From contig NC_033638.1 of NCBI RefSeq assembly GCF_001540865.1, positions 1,273,522-1,337,521 on the forward strand: DNA of 64,000 nucleotides, in the 5' to 3' direction. The DNA is from Ananas comosus. Its lineage: Eukaryota; Streptophyta; Magnoliopsida; Poales; Bromeliaceae. Below, one piece after another: positions 48,269-58,406 of the stretch (the first letter of the stretch is position 1; every line of letters starts with the position of its first letter). The notes below the pieces were generated by a model that made no database searches, was not told the origin of the DNA, and worked only from the letters and a program-made list of their open reading frames with translations. A program made the translations under genes and the position numbers.

Positions 48269-48571
48269 ACCATGTCCACACAACCCATGTGGCTTGAAAT
48301 AGCTACTAGGGCTGGATAGTAAAATGGGTCGTAGTGGGTCGAGTCTCCAGCCCGTAGCTTGGCCTACACAAACAAGTTTTTGGGTGCCAAAAGCTAAATT
48401 TGACCAAACAAGCACTAGAATTATTCGATTCATTGTTCTTTGTAGTAGATTAAGAGATGGTGCGGGTGGATTTGATTCGATCGTCTCTTTTCTCTCTCTA
48501 TTTAATGGTGATTTATGTTGGAATTGTTACTTTCATTGATCAGCTAGGGTTCTATTTGAGTGTGATTAGGG

Positions 48572-48832
48572 TTTAGGGCCTGTTTGACACTGCTTGATGA
48601 AGTTCTGTATGAGTAGTGCTATTAAATAATGCGATTTCTGCAATTGAATCATAACTCAAAAGCATCAAATTGGATTTTCAATTCTTTTTTTTAGACTTTT
48701 GGTGCAATGGAAGCTCCAATTTTTTTCAATTTGCTAAAAGGTCAATCATAGGCCTACTGCTGCTGCTCAAAGCAAAAGCAGAAGCAGAAGCAGAAGCAGA
48801 AGCAGAAGCAAAGGCAAGGCCAAGCAGCCCCT
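48572..48832. mobile_element. MITE with GGGCCTGTTTG-type ends
   Basis: Left 'ttagggcctgtttgacactgct', right 'ggcaaggccaagcagcccctaaa', imperfectly complementary. The form is common for hAT-like MITEs in monocots. It contains an (AGAAGC)n repeat. Target duplication not defined. Confidence 0.5.
48771..48812. repeat. (AGAAGC)n hexanucleotide repeat
   Basis: About six to seven AGAAGC units inside the MITE. Confidence 0.9.
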
Positions 48833-49219
48833 AAATGATCTGTATAGAAAGCTACCTGCTCTCGCAATAATTTGTCTTTACCACAACATAAGGAAGTCAG
48901 TTGGAAGTAAAGATTTGATTATCTGAAGAAGTAAGGGTAGGACTAATCTGATGGTGTACTCAGTCTATATGCGATATAGGATTTGTCATCTTCAGTTGTA
49001 TGTTGGCATTTGCAATGGTTTTTAGAATTAGTAGAAAGATACTGAAATGATTTAGCTAGCCGTGTTGCATATACTATATAGAAAGTTAAAGCTCTGAATT
49101 CTGAATTCTCCTCAGTCTTAAGGTTTTCTAAGAGAATGATTTTTCTCTAGACTGTATTGGGTGAACTTCATAAATTTCCTGTAAAACTCTGTCCTTGTGT
49201 TGTATAAAAATTCTTGCAG
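48833..49219. other. Gene-free spacer, probable old intron
   Basis: AT-rich sequence leading to the acceptor-like TTCTTGCAG at 49,211-49,219. A first exon of the phytochelatin synthase pseudogene was not found here. Confidence 0.5.
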
Positions 49220-49610
49220 CATCTTTTCTTCAAAGCACTTCAAGGTGGTACGATGGAAGGGTTTTTCAAACTGATTACGTAGCTCCAAACTCAATCAGAG
49301 CCTGTGTTCTGTGGATTGACCAACCTATATGTTGTCCTCAATGCTCTTTCAATAGATCCGAGAAGAAGTGGAAAGTTGCAATAACAAACTTTAACTTGGG
49401 ATTTAACTTTAATAGGTTGACAATTAGTTAAGATTTATTGCAGGTCCTTGGAGATGGTTTGACAAGTTGATGTTGAATTGCTGTGAATCTTTGGAGAAAG
49501 TTCACGCGGAAGGCATTACACTAGGAAAAGTTGCATGCTTGGCTCACTGTGCTGGAGCTCAGGTTGAAGCTTTCCGTACGAATCAAAGCACAATTGATGA
49601 AGTCCTTAAA
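49220..49610 (+). pseudogene. Phytochelatin synthase pseudogene (exons 2 and 3)
   Basis: Exon 2 (49,220-49,375) encodes a segment with ALQGGTMEGFFKLIT, then a TAG stop at 49,280, then [10 protein letters not shown] containing the catalytic Cys, and [11 protein letters not shown] one-base loss near 49,362 shifts the frame, and the splice donor reads TT instead of GT. Exon 3 starts at 49,444 after TTGCAG and encodes [36 protein letters not shown] and [10 protein letters not shown]. Similarity then fades. The wording is that of plant phytochelatin synthase (glutathione gamma-glutamylcysteinyltransferase, heavy-metal detoxification). Exon 1, the catalytic His and Asp region and the C-terminal half are absent. 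The locus is a dead fragment, cut off about 90 bp before the long-TIR element. Confidence 0.9.
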
Positions 49611-50539
49611 CTCTCTCCATTTCTATCCCTTGGTCATTATAAAACAAAAAAGAAAAAAAAATCCAACAAAAGATAACATTTTCCTATGATAAGAACCATA
49701 GTTAATTCGGATTCGGCAAAAATTCCATACGGGTATAATAGGAATAAAATTCATACCCTAATTTTAAAATTCGTTGAAATATATGGCTAAAAAACGGATT
49801 TGCCAATTATCCGAATACGTGATATATATGGATATTATACGTTCACCAATTAAAAATTCGGGATAAACAATTCGGCTATTAAATTAAGTTTTTTCCCTCT
49901 AAATTTATACTATTAGCATAAATACTCATAATTCTTAAGAATATAAAAATAAAGAGCTACAAAATTAAGCAGATTAAGTAAAAAAAAATAATAGCAAACT
50001 ATATTATGCCCCACAGTATGTAAATAATCAAGCAAGTGATTAAGATAGTCCATATTTAAATATAAAACATACAAGGTTCACATACAAGCATAGTTGAAAA
50101 TTAAATACAAGATAAAGCTTGCACTCTGCATAGTGCATACTAACATATCTAAAGTCTAAACAGTAAACAAAGAAAAGAAAATTAACCCCATTCCATTGGT
50201 TCTGAGTCTTCAGACAACAGCAAACAAATCAATGGATGTAAGTATGTAACAATAACTTAATTAGAACNACTAATATGGAAATCTGGAGTTTAGAGGAAGA
50301 GAAGGATGTTTTGGGTGAAAGAAAAACACAACAGCAACAGATATATATATGTATATATATAAAAGAGAAAACTGTTATAAATAGAAATCAAAATTAACTA
50401 GGGAATAAAAAACAATATTGGTTGGATTCTAAAACTTTTGGCACTTAGCATGCGGATAATAGCAAATATTAGCTCCATTCATAGTCATGGAAAATACGAA
50501 TTTGTAGTTTTGTACCAGATGAAGTGGGTGTGTCGCAGC

Positions 50540-50860
50540 GGAACAGCGGAACTGGGAACCAGATTGCGAGTGGTGCGATGGCGAGCGGCGGTCGGGCGGT
50601 CGGGGTGGTTCCAAACGTCCGATGGTGAGCAGCGCGCGGCCTCGCGGGGGATTCCGATGGCGAGCGGTGCGCGGCCGGGGTGGTTCCGAACTTCCGATGC
50701 TCGCCCTCGCGGGGCGTTCCGATGGCGAGCGGTGCGCGCGGCCCCGGACGAAGAACCCTCCTCTTCGATGTCGAGCGGCCTGTGGCCCTGCAGGCGCTTC
50801 CGATGGCGATCGGCCAGCGGCCGGAAGGGAAGGGATTGGGGGCGGAGGCAGGAGCTAGAA
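50540..50860. repeat. GC-rich tandem block inside the long-TIR element
   Basis: Repeated phrase 'ttccgatggcgagcggtgcgcg' with 'cggggtggttcc' in imperfect units of about 60-75 bp. Open frames in all three plus-strand phases reflect the repeat. Confidence 0.75.
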
Positions 50861-51436
50861 GCTTTTTCTTTTTATTTTTTCTTTTTTTTTAACGTTTTGA
50901 GCGAGCGTGAGAAGCTTAGTTAATTCGCGAATTATTCGCGAATTATTCGCGAATTTTTGAAATGCCGAATTAAACACCCGTTTTTGAATTTTTGCCAAAA
51001 ATTCGGAATAATTTGCGGTTTTTTGAGCAAAAATAATTATTCGCGAATAAAACGGGATTCGCAAATAATTCGGCCCAAAAAAACGGCCCTCTTGCTTGCG
51101 ACTGTGAGCGGACTTGTGGGCCTCGCGGTGGCCCAAAACTGAAAAAAGAACCTGTCGCCCTAAAAAAAAAGAAAGAAAGGATTTCTGAAAACCATCGCCC
51201 CCCTCACACGAGGCGACGACTCCCCCGCTCCCACCCCCACCCCTCCCAAAAAAAGGGTTTGCCCTAACTTCTCACTCCTGCGGCGGTGCGGCCCTGCCAT
51301 CGACCCCTGCGGCGGTCTCCCTCTTCCCTTCCGGCCGCTCGCCGAACGCCATCGGAAGCCCTCCTCTTCAGAAATCGAAGATCGAAGATCGGGTTCTTCA
51401 CTCTTCAGAAATCGAAACCCTCCTCGTCGCCTCTTC

Positions 51437-51478
51437 CTCTTCCGCTTCCGCTTCCGCTTCCGCTTCCGCTTCCGCTAT
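51437..51478. repeat. (CTTCCG)n hexanucleotide repeat
   Basis: About six to seven CTTCCG units in a GC-rich segment that also has 'atcgaagatcgaagatcg' just upstream. Confidence 0.9.
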
Positions 51479-52255
51479 CCAACGATAGATCAGTAACCGG
51501 GTGGTTCTTTACAAACCCAGGTAGGTACGATTTGAGTTTTTTTCATTCTTCAAAGAAAAAGTTGGAAGGTTTTAGTCATCTGATGGATACTTGTTTTATA
51601 CACAAGTGGCTGAGTGCTTAATTGAATGTGTCCATTCTCTGTTATGCACAAAGAAGACCCAAACATAGTGCTAAATAAATAATCTTAATTAACTTTGGGA
51701 CCAGGAACTCTTGTATTATACCTAATCAATTTCATGATCTTTGTCGACTCTTGCAAAAGGAAAATTTTGTTGTGGTCTTTCATGGACCATTGACTCACTG
51801 GGGTTTCTATTTAATTTTTGAAACATAACTTTGGGACCAGGTACTATTTGAGTTTTCATTCTTCAAAGCAAAAGTTGGAAGCTTTTACATTTAAATATGG
51901 ACTATCTTGATCTCTTATTTGCTTAATTATTTCTTTATTTTGAAGCATAATATAGTTTACTATTTTTTTATTTAATTAGTTTAATTTTGTAGCTTTTTAT
52001 TCTTATATTCTTAAAAAATATGAGTATTTATGCTAATAGTATAAATCTTGAGAGGAAAAAATTTAATTTAATAGCGAATTTTTGATCCCGAATTTTTAAT
52101 TGGTGAACGAATAATATCCGTATAAATCACGTATCCGAATAATTGGCGAATCCGTTTTCTAGCCGTTTTTTTCAACGAATTTAAAAACTAGAAGACGAAT
52201 TTTATCCGAATTATACCCGTGCCGAATTTTTGCCGAATCCGAATTAACTAACTAT

Positions 52256-52869
52256 GGTGAGAAGGCGGGCGTACGGACATCCCTAGATAAGCCCTGCAGA
52301 TAATTCGGTCCCTGAATTATTCGCGAATAATAATTTTAAATTAAACTAGTATATAAGGGCCACACTTGGCCATTCTATTTCCATCAATTAAAATATATAA
52401 TTATTAAATTTATAAAATTAAAAATTATAATTAAATAAAAATATTATCAAATAGTATTATATACCTTGCAAAAAAATAATTCTTTTATTAATATTTTTTT
52501 TAATTTCTGAATAGTTATATTATTCTAACAACTTTATTTCAAAATTAATCAAATTTAATAATTTTAAAAACTGTTCTATAAATAACTTTTTTAACTAAAA
52601 AGTTACATGCATATAATATATATTAACATTTTATACACCACAACTTATATTAGATGATAAATATTTTAATATCAAAACTTAGTTAAACATATATGACCTA
52701 CAAAGTTAATAATTTAAATTTTATTGAATGAATTAGATTTTCAAATCTCTATTAAAAAATTTTAAGTATATGATATATGTATACACATACACCCGGTGCA
52801 CATACACTCAGTGCAGAGAATGCTTAATTTAATGCACTCATAATTTCAAGAGAAAAAACAAATCTTTGA
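52256..52869. other. Gene-free AT-rich spacer
   Basis: Begins with a short 'gaattattcgcgaata' phrase (about 52,314) related to the long-TIR interior, then AT-rich DNA without genes. Confidence 0.55.
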
Positions 52870-53243
52870 CTAAATTACAGAAAACCCCCCTGTCAAAACC
52901 TGATTTTTCACTTTTCCCCTCTGTCATTTAAAAACCTACACTTTACCCCCTTATAAAATAAAAAATGTTCACTAGGGGATACGCTGTGAACTATAATGAC
53001 AAAATGACCATTTTGCCTCTCACCATTTTGCCCCTCACCATGTTCACAAGAGAAAGGCTGAGGACATTTTTGGCATAAAAAATATATAATAATATTTCAT
53101 AAACGGAACCCTAACGGATTACTAACGATAGAGGGCGAAGTGAACATTTTTCATTTTATAAGGGGGCAAAGTGCATGTTTTTAAATGACAGGGAGGGAAA
53201 GTAAAAAATCGAATTTTGACAAGGGGGTTTTATGTAATTTAGC
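52870..53243. mobile_element. Palindromic MITE family D copy, complete
   Basis: Left 'ctaaattacagaaaaccc', right 'gggttttatgtaatttag', complementary. The arms extend about 100 bp and include 'cccccttataaaat' and 'attttataagggggca'. (TA)n follows directly at the right. Confidence 0.85.
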
Positions 53244-53267
53244 TATATATATATATATATATATATA

Positions 53268-53491
53268 ACTAGGCTGGAATACTATTAATAGCACCAATGA
53301 CTAGGTACTATTAAGTTTTTTGCCATTGGATTAAAAGATGTGTGGTTAGGATGATATGGGCCCCCTAGGGTTGAGTGGGTGGTTGGTTGAATAGTATAAT
53401 TGAACGGATGAAATTGATAAAGAGGTAAATCTAACGGCAGAAAACTTGATAGCACCAAATACTTCGTACTATCGATAGTATCCTAGCCAGA

Positions 53492-53493
<2 letters not shown>
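53268..53493. mobile_element. MITE family A copy
   Basis: Left 'aggctggaatactattaata', right 'tatcgatagtatcctagcc'. The interior matches the copy at 10,351-10,580 ('gatatgggccccctaggg', 'gtggttggttgaa'). It is flanked by (TA)n on the left and (CT)n(TA)n on the right. Confidence 0.85.
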
Positions 53494-53523
<30 letters not shown>

Positions 53524-53524
53524 T
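53494..53524. repeat. (CT)n(TA)n microsatellite
   Basis: Short compound tract at the MITE border. A (GA)n tract follows at about 53,587-53,602. Confidence 0.9.
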
Positions 53525-53903
53525 ATGTATTAATAATTTTAATTATTTAATATTAATATTATTGGCCATTTACTTATTACTTATATAGAGAGAGAGAGAG
53601 AGTTACATTTTTTAGAATGAATGAAGCTGGATTTATTAGACAGTTAGAATTGTATAAGAAATAGAATATTTGATCTAAATGGTTGTGCCGCACTTTAGAA
53701 AGGCCCAATTGGGTCCATGCACTCCTGTTTTAATTACACCGTACACTGACTCTAAATTATGTATCAAATATAAATTTATATTATATAATAAATTATTTAA
53801 ATATTTTATTTTACACTACTGATTATTAAATATTTCATTAATTATTTATTATACTCTACGATGTATAAATCATTAGTATATACCCGGTGCAAGAAAAGAT
53901 TTA

Positions 53904-54110
53904 GGCTAAATTACATAAAACCTCTCTGTCAAAACCCGATTTTTCACTTTCCCTCTCAGTCATTTAAAAATATATACTTTGCCCCCTTGTAAAATAAAAA
54001 ATGTTCACTTCGCCCCCTGCCGTTAGTAATCCGTTAGGATTCCGTTTATAAAATATTATTATATATTGTCATCGTATACTTCAAGCTGGGTTCTTTTGAA
54101 AGAAAATTAA
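53904..54110. mobile_element. Half copy of MITE family D
   Basis: Only the left arm is present ('ggctaaattacataaaacc' to 'ttccgtttataaaatatta'). It is followed by 'gtcatcgtatacttcaagc' of unknown origin and then the next copy. Confidence 0.75.
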
Positions 54111-54321
54111 AAATAGGCTAAATTACATAAAACCCCTCTGTCAAAATCTGATTTTTCACTTTCCCTCTGTGACACCCCAATAGTCCCACATTGGATGGGA
54201 ATATGGTTGTCATTGGGTTTATAAGAGAATTAGACACTAGTAATAATAACTCAGCTTAAGCATTTTGGGTTGTGGTTGGGCCCAACGAGTTATTATTGCT
54301 AGTGGGCTGGGTCGTTACATT

Positions 54322-54333
54322 TGGTATCAGAGC
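54322..54333 (+). promoter_or_regulatory. tRNA-iMet primer-binding site of the TRIM
   Basis: TGGTATCAGAGC, the standard plant retrotransposon site complementary to the 3' end of initiator tRNA-Met, 2 bp after the left LTR. Confidence 0.95.
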
Positions 54334-54470
54334 CGGTTCACCAGCTCGACATGTGTGGCGAGTCTCGGCTGAGCCAGGGTCTGGATGACGGGCTAACGAG
54401 ACGAGTCTCACATCGCCTGATGATCTTGGGCTGTGTGTGTGATTGGACTGACGAGGACGTCAGGGCCTTA

Positions 54471-54480
54471 ACGGGGGGAG
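54471..54480 (+). promoter_or_regulatory. Polypurine tract of the TRIM
   Basis: ACGGGGGGAG ends 2 bp before the right LTR. Confidence 0.85.
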
Positions 54481-54969
54481 TCTGTGACACCCCAATAGTC
54501 CCACATCGGATGGGAATAGGGTTGTCATTGGGTTTATAAGAGAATTATACACTAGTAATAATAACTGGGCTTAAGCATTTTGGGCTGTGGTTGGGCCCAA
54601 CGAGTTATTATTGCTAGTGGGCTGGGTCGTTACACCCTTCATGTTATTTAAAAGCATACACTTTGCCCCCTTATAAAATAAAAAATGTTCACTTTGCCCC
54701 CTTATAAAATGAAAAATGTTCACTTTGCCCCCTATCGTTAGTAATTCGTTAGGGTTCCGTTTATAAAATATTATTATATATTTTTTTATGCCCAAAATGC
54801 CCTCAGCCTTCTCTCATGTAAACATGGTGAGGGGCAAAATGGTCATTTTGTCATCATAGTTCACACCGTATCCCCCTGTGAACATTTTTCATTTTATAAG
54901 GGGGTAAAGTGAAAAATTAGGTTTTAACAGGGAGGTTTTCTGTAATTTAGCCACATATATATATATATG

Positions 54970-55310
54970 GGGGATAATTACCTATATACCCTTCATGCGT
55001 TCGGAAATATCCGATCTACCCCTACTTTTTTTTCTTTCTAAAATACCCCTTATATGTTCCACCGTTATTCCAAAATACCCCCGTAGTTATCCCCTGTTAG
55101 TTTAACTCGAGTTAAACATGGGTTAAATGTATACTAGAGTTAAAACCTAAACAAAATACCTACTTTGCCCCTACCTTATTATACTAATCCCTAAGGTTAT
55201 CCTCTCTTTCTTTCCCAACTTGGTCGCCACCACCGGCCGGCTCCTCCGCCACCACCGGCCGGCTCCTCCGCCTCCACCTCGCCTCATCTCNCTTTCTTAT
55301 TTTGTAGTGT
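54970..55310. mobile_element. MITE-like half element with GGGGGATAATTACC start
   Basis: 'gggggataattacctatat' followed by 'aatacccc' and 'ctaccccta' phrases typical of one arm of a palindromic MITE; the other arm is missing. A 21-bp unit 'ccaccaccggccggctcctcc' is doubled at about 55,228-55,270. N at 55,291. Confidence 0.45.
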
Positions 55311-55921
55311 TCTTGATCACATATAAAAAATAAAAATTAAATGAAAATTAAAATTTTAAATCCAATTTCTTTTTATTTTGATGGGTTGTGGGTCGCATAT
55401 AGAAATTAAAATTTTGTATTTAAAGTTATGAACTGGGGAAACAAAAATTGTACGACAGCCTTCTCCATAATCGGGGGCTTCGGTGGGGCCCACAACCGGC
55501 GAGTTTTGTATTTAAATTTAAAGTTTGAATTTAAATTGAAATTAAAAAAATTTTTGAATTTTAAATTGAATCTAATTTTTAATTTCAAACTTAAATTTTT
55601 TATTTTGATTTAATATTTCAATTTATATTTAAAATTTATAAATATATGATTTGGAAATCAAAAGAAGACTCTCTTTATTCGGAGGATTTTGTAGGTCCCA
55701 CATTTTTTTTTCTTTTTAATTGAGGGTCAATTGTACTATTTGTTCCAACTTTTGCACAATTTTTACTTTCGTCCCTAATATTTTTTTTTTGCAAAAGCAA
55801 CTTGGAATGTTTTCGAGTATGACTAAAACCCGAAACCTAAATTGGACCATATTAGATTTCGAGTTGTGGCCGCCGTTTGCTATGAGGCCTGTCTCGACGG
55901 TTTTTTCGAATAAGTCGTCGG

Positions 55922-55925
<4 letters not shown>
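55311..55925. other. Gene-free AT-rich spacer
   Basis: AT-rich with short inverted phrases ('aatttaaagtttgaattt'). A paired open frame on both strands (55,406-55,613) reflects this symmetry and is not a gene. Confidence 0.55.

Positions 55926-55926
<1 letters not shown>

Positions 55927-55967
<41 letters not shown>
55927..55967. repeat. (TA)n microsatellite
   Basis: About 20 TA units. Confidence 0.97.
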
Positions 55968-55971
<4 letters not shown>

Positions 55972-56189
55972 GATATTTAATTAAGCAATTTGATCACAAT
56001 ATTTGTTTAAATATTTGGAACAATTGGCACGGGTCTTAGATTTTGTTTGGGATTGCAGAGAGATTGTGTTACGTGTAGTGAGAAACTACGATTAAAAAAT
56101 ATCTTGTTTATTTTCGCACGTAATATTACATTCCACATATTCACGATTAGTCGGTTACGATATAGTTTCTGCTATTCCACAGGAAAGCC

Positions 56190-56410
56190 TAGTTAGTTAA
56201 TTCGCGATTAATACGCGAATTATTTGCGTACTTTTTAAGATACGAATTAAACGAGGCGTTCTGTATTTTTCCGCAAAGTTAAAAAAAAAAGCAATTTCTT
56301 CGTCAAAAATAATTATTCGCGAATTATTCGCGATTCGCGAATAATTCACCCAAAAAACCGGCGATCGTTGTTGCGGACTCGTGGCCGAGGGTCGCGTCGT
56401 CGCCGCTCTT
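56190..56410. mobile_element. Segment related to the long-TIR element
   Basis: Starts TAGTTAGTTAATTCGCG and carries 'aattattcgcgaattattcg' and 'aaaaaaccggcgatcg' phrases that parallel 50,915-51,090 of the long-TIR element. A matching TAGTTAGTTAATTCG end in inverted orientation lies at 63,971-63,985. Confidence 0.55.
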
Positions 56411-56550
56411 GTCGCCGCTTGCGTCGTCGTCATCCTCCGCCGCCCTCGCAGGCGCCGGGAGCAAGGGCCGCGACTGCAGATCCCATCTCGCCACGGCGGA
56501 AAAGTGGAAGTTGAACAGCGAAGAAATCAGAGCTTATGGGAGACATGGGT
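56411..56550. other. GC-rich segment of unknown origin
   Basis: GC-rich, with a plus-strand open frame rich in Arg and Ser that overlaps other frames. Comparable in position to the GC-rich cargo of the element at 49.7 kb. Not supported as a gene. Confidence 0.35.
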
Positions 56551-56553
56551 GGT

Positions 56554-56619
56554 GTGCGATCCACGAGGCCATTTCCACCTCGTGGACCGCACGAGGGGGA
56601 GGTCCACAGTGGACCTCCC
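56554..56619. repeat. Two adjacent strong hairpins
   Basis: Hairpin 1 pairs gtgcgatccacgagg (56,554-56,568) with cctcgtggaccgcac (56,578-56,592) with one mismatch. Hairpin 2 pairs gggaggtccac (56,597-56,607) with gtggacctccc (56,609-56,619) perfectly around one base. TA repeats follow. They may be the end of a foldback element. Confidence 0.85.
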
Positions 56620-56626
56620 TCTTACA

Positions 56627-56660
56627 TATATATATATATATATATGTGTATATATATATA
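56627..56660. repeat. (TA)n microsatellite
   Basis: TA run with a central 'gtgta'. Confidence 0.9.
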
Positions 56661-56789
56661 ACCTCATAAATAACCTCATAAAGAAAATTAAGAATGGATA
56701 AAACAAAAGTAAGTATAGATGTGTGATTAAAGAATTAATGCCGATAAAACCCAGCAACAAATCAGCATGTATCGAACAGCTTATGTGGA

Positions 56790-57010
56790 TCATTTCACTC
56801 TGAACTCTTTCCTCCTCACTGCGAGCCTTAACATGCTTAGATCCACGAATTGGACAAATTAGGTAACAAAATCACTCACAAATTTCAGATCCAAACACAA
56901 AATGATTTAGAAGCTGAAGAAAAATATTACAAAGAAGAAAAAATGGTGTAAAATCAGAAGAACTCACTTGTTGTCGAATTTGGACTTCTTGACCTTCGAT
57001 CTACCTCATT
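56790..57010 (-). pseudogene. Possible exon remnants, gene unidentified
   Basis: On the minus strand 'aattcgacaacaag' followed by GTGAGTTC (about 56,967) looks like an exon end with donor; the frame there reads GRSKVKKSKFDNK but is preceded directly by a TGA. A second stretch near 56,790-56,850 reads HVKARSEEERVQSEM after an AG. Lys-rich and unrecognised. It could be the damaged start of a small basic protein gene. Confidence 0.3.
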
Positions 57011-57162
57011 TAATGGCAAAAATTGCAAGAAAGGGAGCGAGGAAGGCAAGCCAAAGCCCCTGAGGGTGAGGGGAGATTGGAAGAAGAATAAAGTAGGGCT
57101 AGGATCGTACAAAGTTAGGGTTAAAGGTATGACTGTCAGACGATAACCCTCGCGGCCGCGAC

Positions 57163-57350
57163 CAGGTAAGATCGCCGAAAATCGCAAGAATGAATCATCC
57201 GTATCAGGATTTGCGGCGGCAAAACTGTGAATTAGGGAGAGGGAGAGAGAGAGAGAGCAGCCAGGTAAGATCGCCGAAAATTGTGGGAATAAATCATCCG
57301 TATCAGGATTTGCGGCGGCAAAACTGTGAATTGGAGAGAGAGAGAGAGAG
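57163..57350. repeat. 99-bp tandem duplication
   Basis: Two copies beginning 'caggtaagatcgccgaaaa' at 57,163 and 57,262. They share 'catccgtatcaggatttgc' and 'ggcggcaaaactgtgaatt' and each ends in a (GA)n tract. A 166-codon minus-strand frame across it follows from the repeat. Confidence 0.93.
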
Positions 57351-57654
57351 AGGGGGGTCCAGTGGAAAAAGAGGAAGAGAGCAAGGTGAAATAAAAAATC
57401 TGAAGCAATGGACCCACTTACCCGAAAACAGGGAGAAAGGTAAAGAGGGGCCACAGGTCAGATGGTAAAGAGAGGAGGCAAAAGGGCCCACATCCGAAAA
57501 AAAAGGAGCAGCCTCAAAACTGTTAAGTGCAAGAGAGAGTAGGGTGGGTCCGAAATCACGGAGAACGCAGGATAGGAGTTAAGGGAGAGACCCGAAATCC
57601 CGGAGAACGCAACAAAGGGGTTAAGGGTTCACCCTTTAATGATATTGGATAGAT
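57351..57654. other. Gene-free spacer
   Basis: GA-rich then mixed sequence. A phrase of about 35 bp is loosely repeated ('cgaaatcacggagaacgcag' and 'cgaaatcccggagaacgcaa'). No gene. Confidence 0.5.
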
Positions 57655-57667
57655 GTGTGTATATATA

Positions 57668-57755
<88 letters not shown>

Positions 57756-57851
57756 CACCCTATATATATAATATATATATATATATATAATCATACACAA
57801 CACACACATATAATACATATATATATTATTATATATAACTATATATATATT

Positions 57852-57886
<35 letters not shown>

Positions 57887-58095
57887 ATATATATATATAT
57901 ATATCATATATTATATTATATATATACAAGATATATAGATATTGTGTATATACCACACATACATATAATATGTATGTTGTGTATATACACCACATACATA
58001 TATATATGATATGTTAATATAATATAATATATATACACACATCATATATTATACTTATACTACTACATATACTATATAATGTGTATATATATATA

Positions 58096-58132
<37 letters not shown>

Positions 58133-58406
58133 CATACTGTTAGTATATATATAGTATATATATTATATATTATATGTATAATATATATATATATATATAT
58201 ATGTGTATATATATTGTGTTATATAATACACCACACATATATATATACTATATTATATATATATATATATATATTTTCATAATATATATATGTATATATT
58301 ATATATTATAATATATATATATATTATATTATATATATATTTAACATATAGACTTATATATACTATGTGCATATATGATAGTATATATATATATATAATA
58401 TATATG
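57655..58406. repeat. TA/CA dinucleotide-repeat block
   Basis: Mixed (TA)n, (TG)n and (CA)n. All open frames here encode Tyr/Ile or His/Thr repeats and are not genes. Confidence 0.95.

Larger units (their letters stand above)
49698..52255. mobile_element. 2.56-kb element with long terminal inverted repeats
   Basis: Left end ATAGTTAATTCGGATTCGGC, right end ...GCCGAATCCGAATTAACTAACTAT. The inverted similarity extends about 275 bp inward on each side (to about 49,970 and from about 51,980), including 'cgataatatccgtataaat'-type and 'ctattagcataaatactcat' phrases. The interior has GC-rich tandem sequence (50,540-50,860), AATTCGCGAATTATTCGCG palindromes (50,920-51,080) and a GC-rich leader-like block (51,280-51,480). 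No transposase motif seen. The long TIRs resemble Mutator-like elements, but no 9-bp target duplication is evident. Confidence 0.75.
54168..54634 (+). mobile_element. Complete TRIM (terminal-repeat retrotransposon in miniature)
   Basis: Two 152-bp LTRs, 54,168-54,319 and 54,483-54,634, start TGTGACACCCCAATAG and end GGTCGTTACA, and differ at about six positions. After the left LTR lies a primer-binding site and before the right LTR a purine tract. Flanks read CCCTC and CCCTT, a probable 5-bp target duplication with one change. Total 467 bp with no room for pol, so it must have moved with proteins from another element. Confidence 0.95.
54116..54952. mobile_element. MITE family D copy split by a TRIM element
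   Basis: The left arm runs 54,116-54,167 and the rest 54,635-54,952, ending ...TGTAATTTAGCC. The interruption is the TRIM at 54,168-54,634. A phrase 'cactttgcccccttataaaat' is locally doubled at 54,658-54,720. Confidence 0.9.

Noticed and set aside
50438..50923. 161-codon open frame
   Set aside because: Runs through a GC-rich tandem repeat inside a transposable element; all three phases are partly open there.
56954..57454. 166-codon minus-strand open frame
   Set aside because: Its body is the 99-bp tandem duplication with GA tracts, giving Leu/Ser-rich low-complexity protein.
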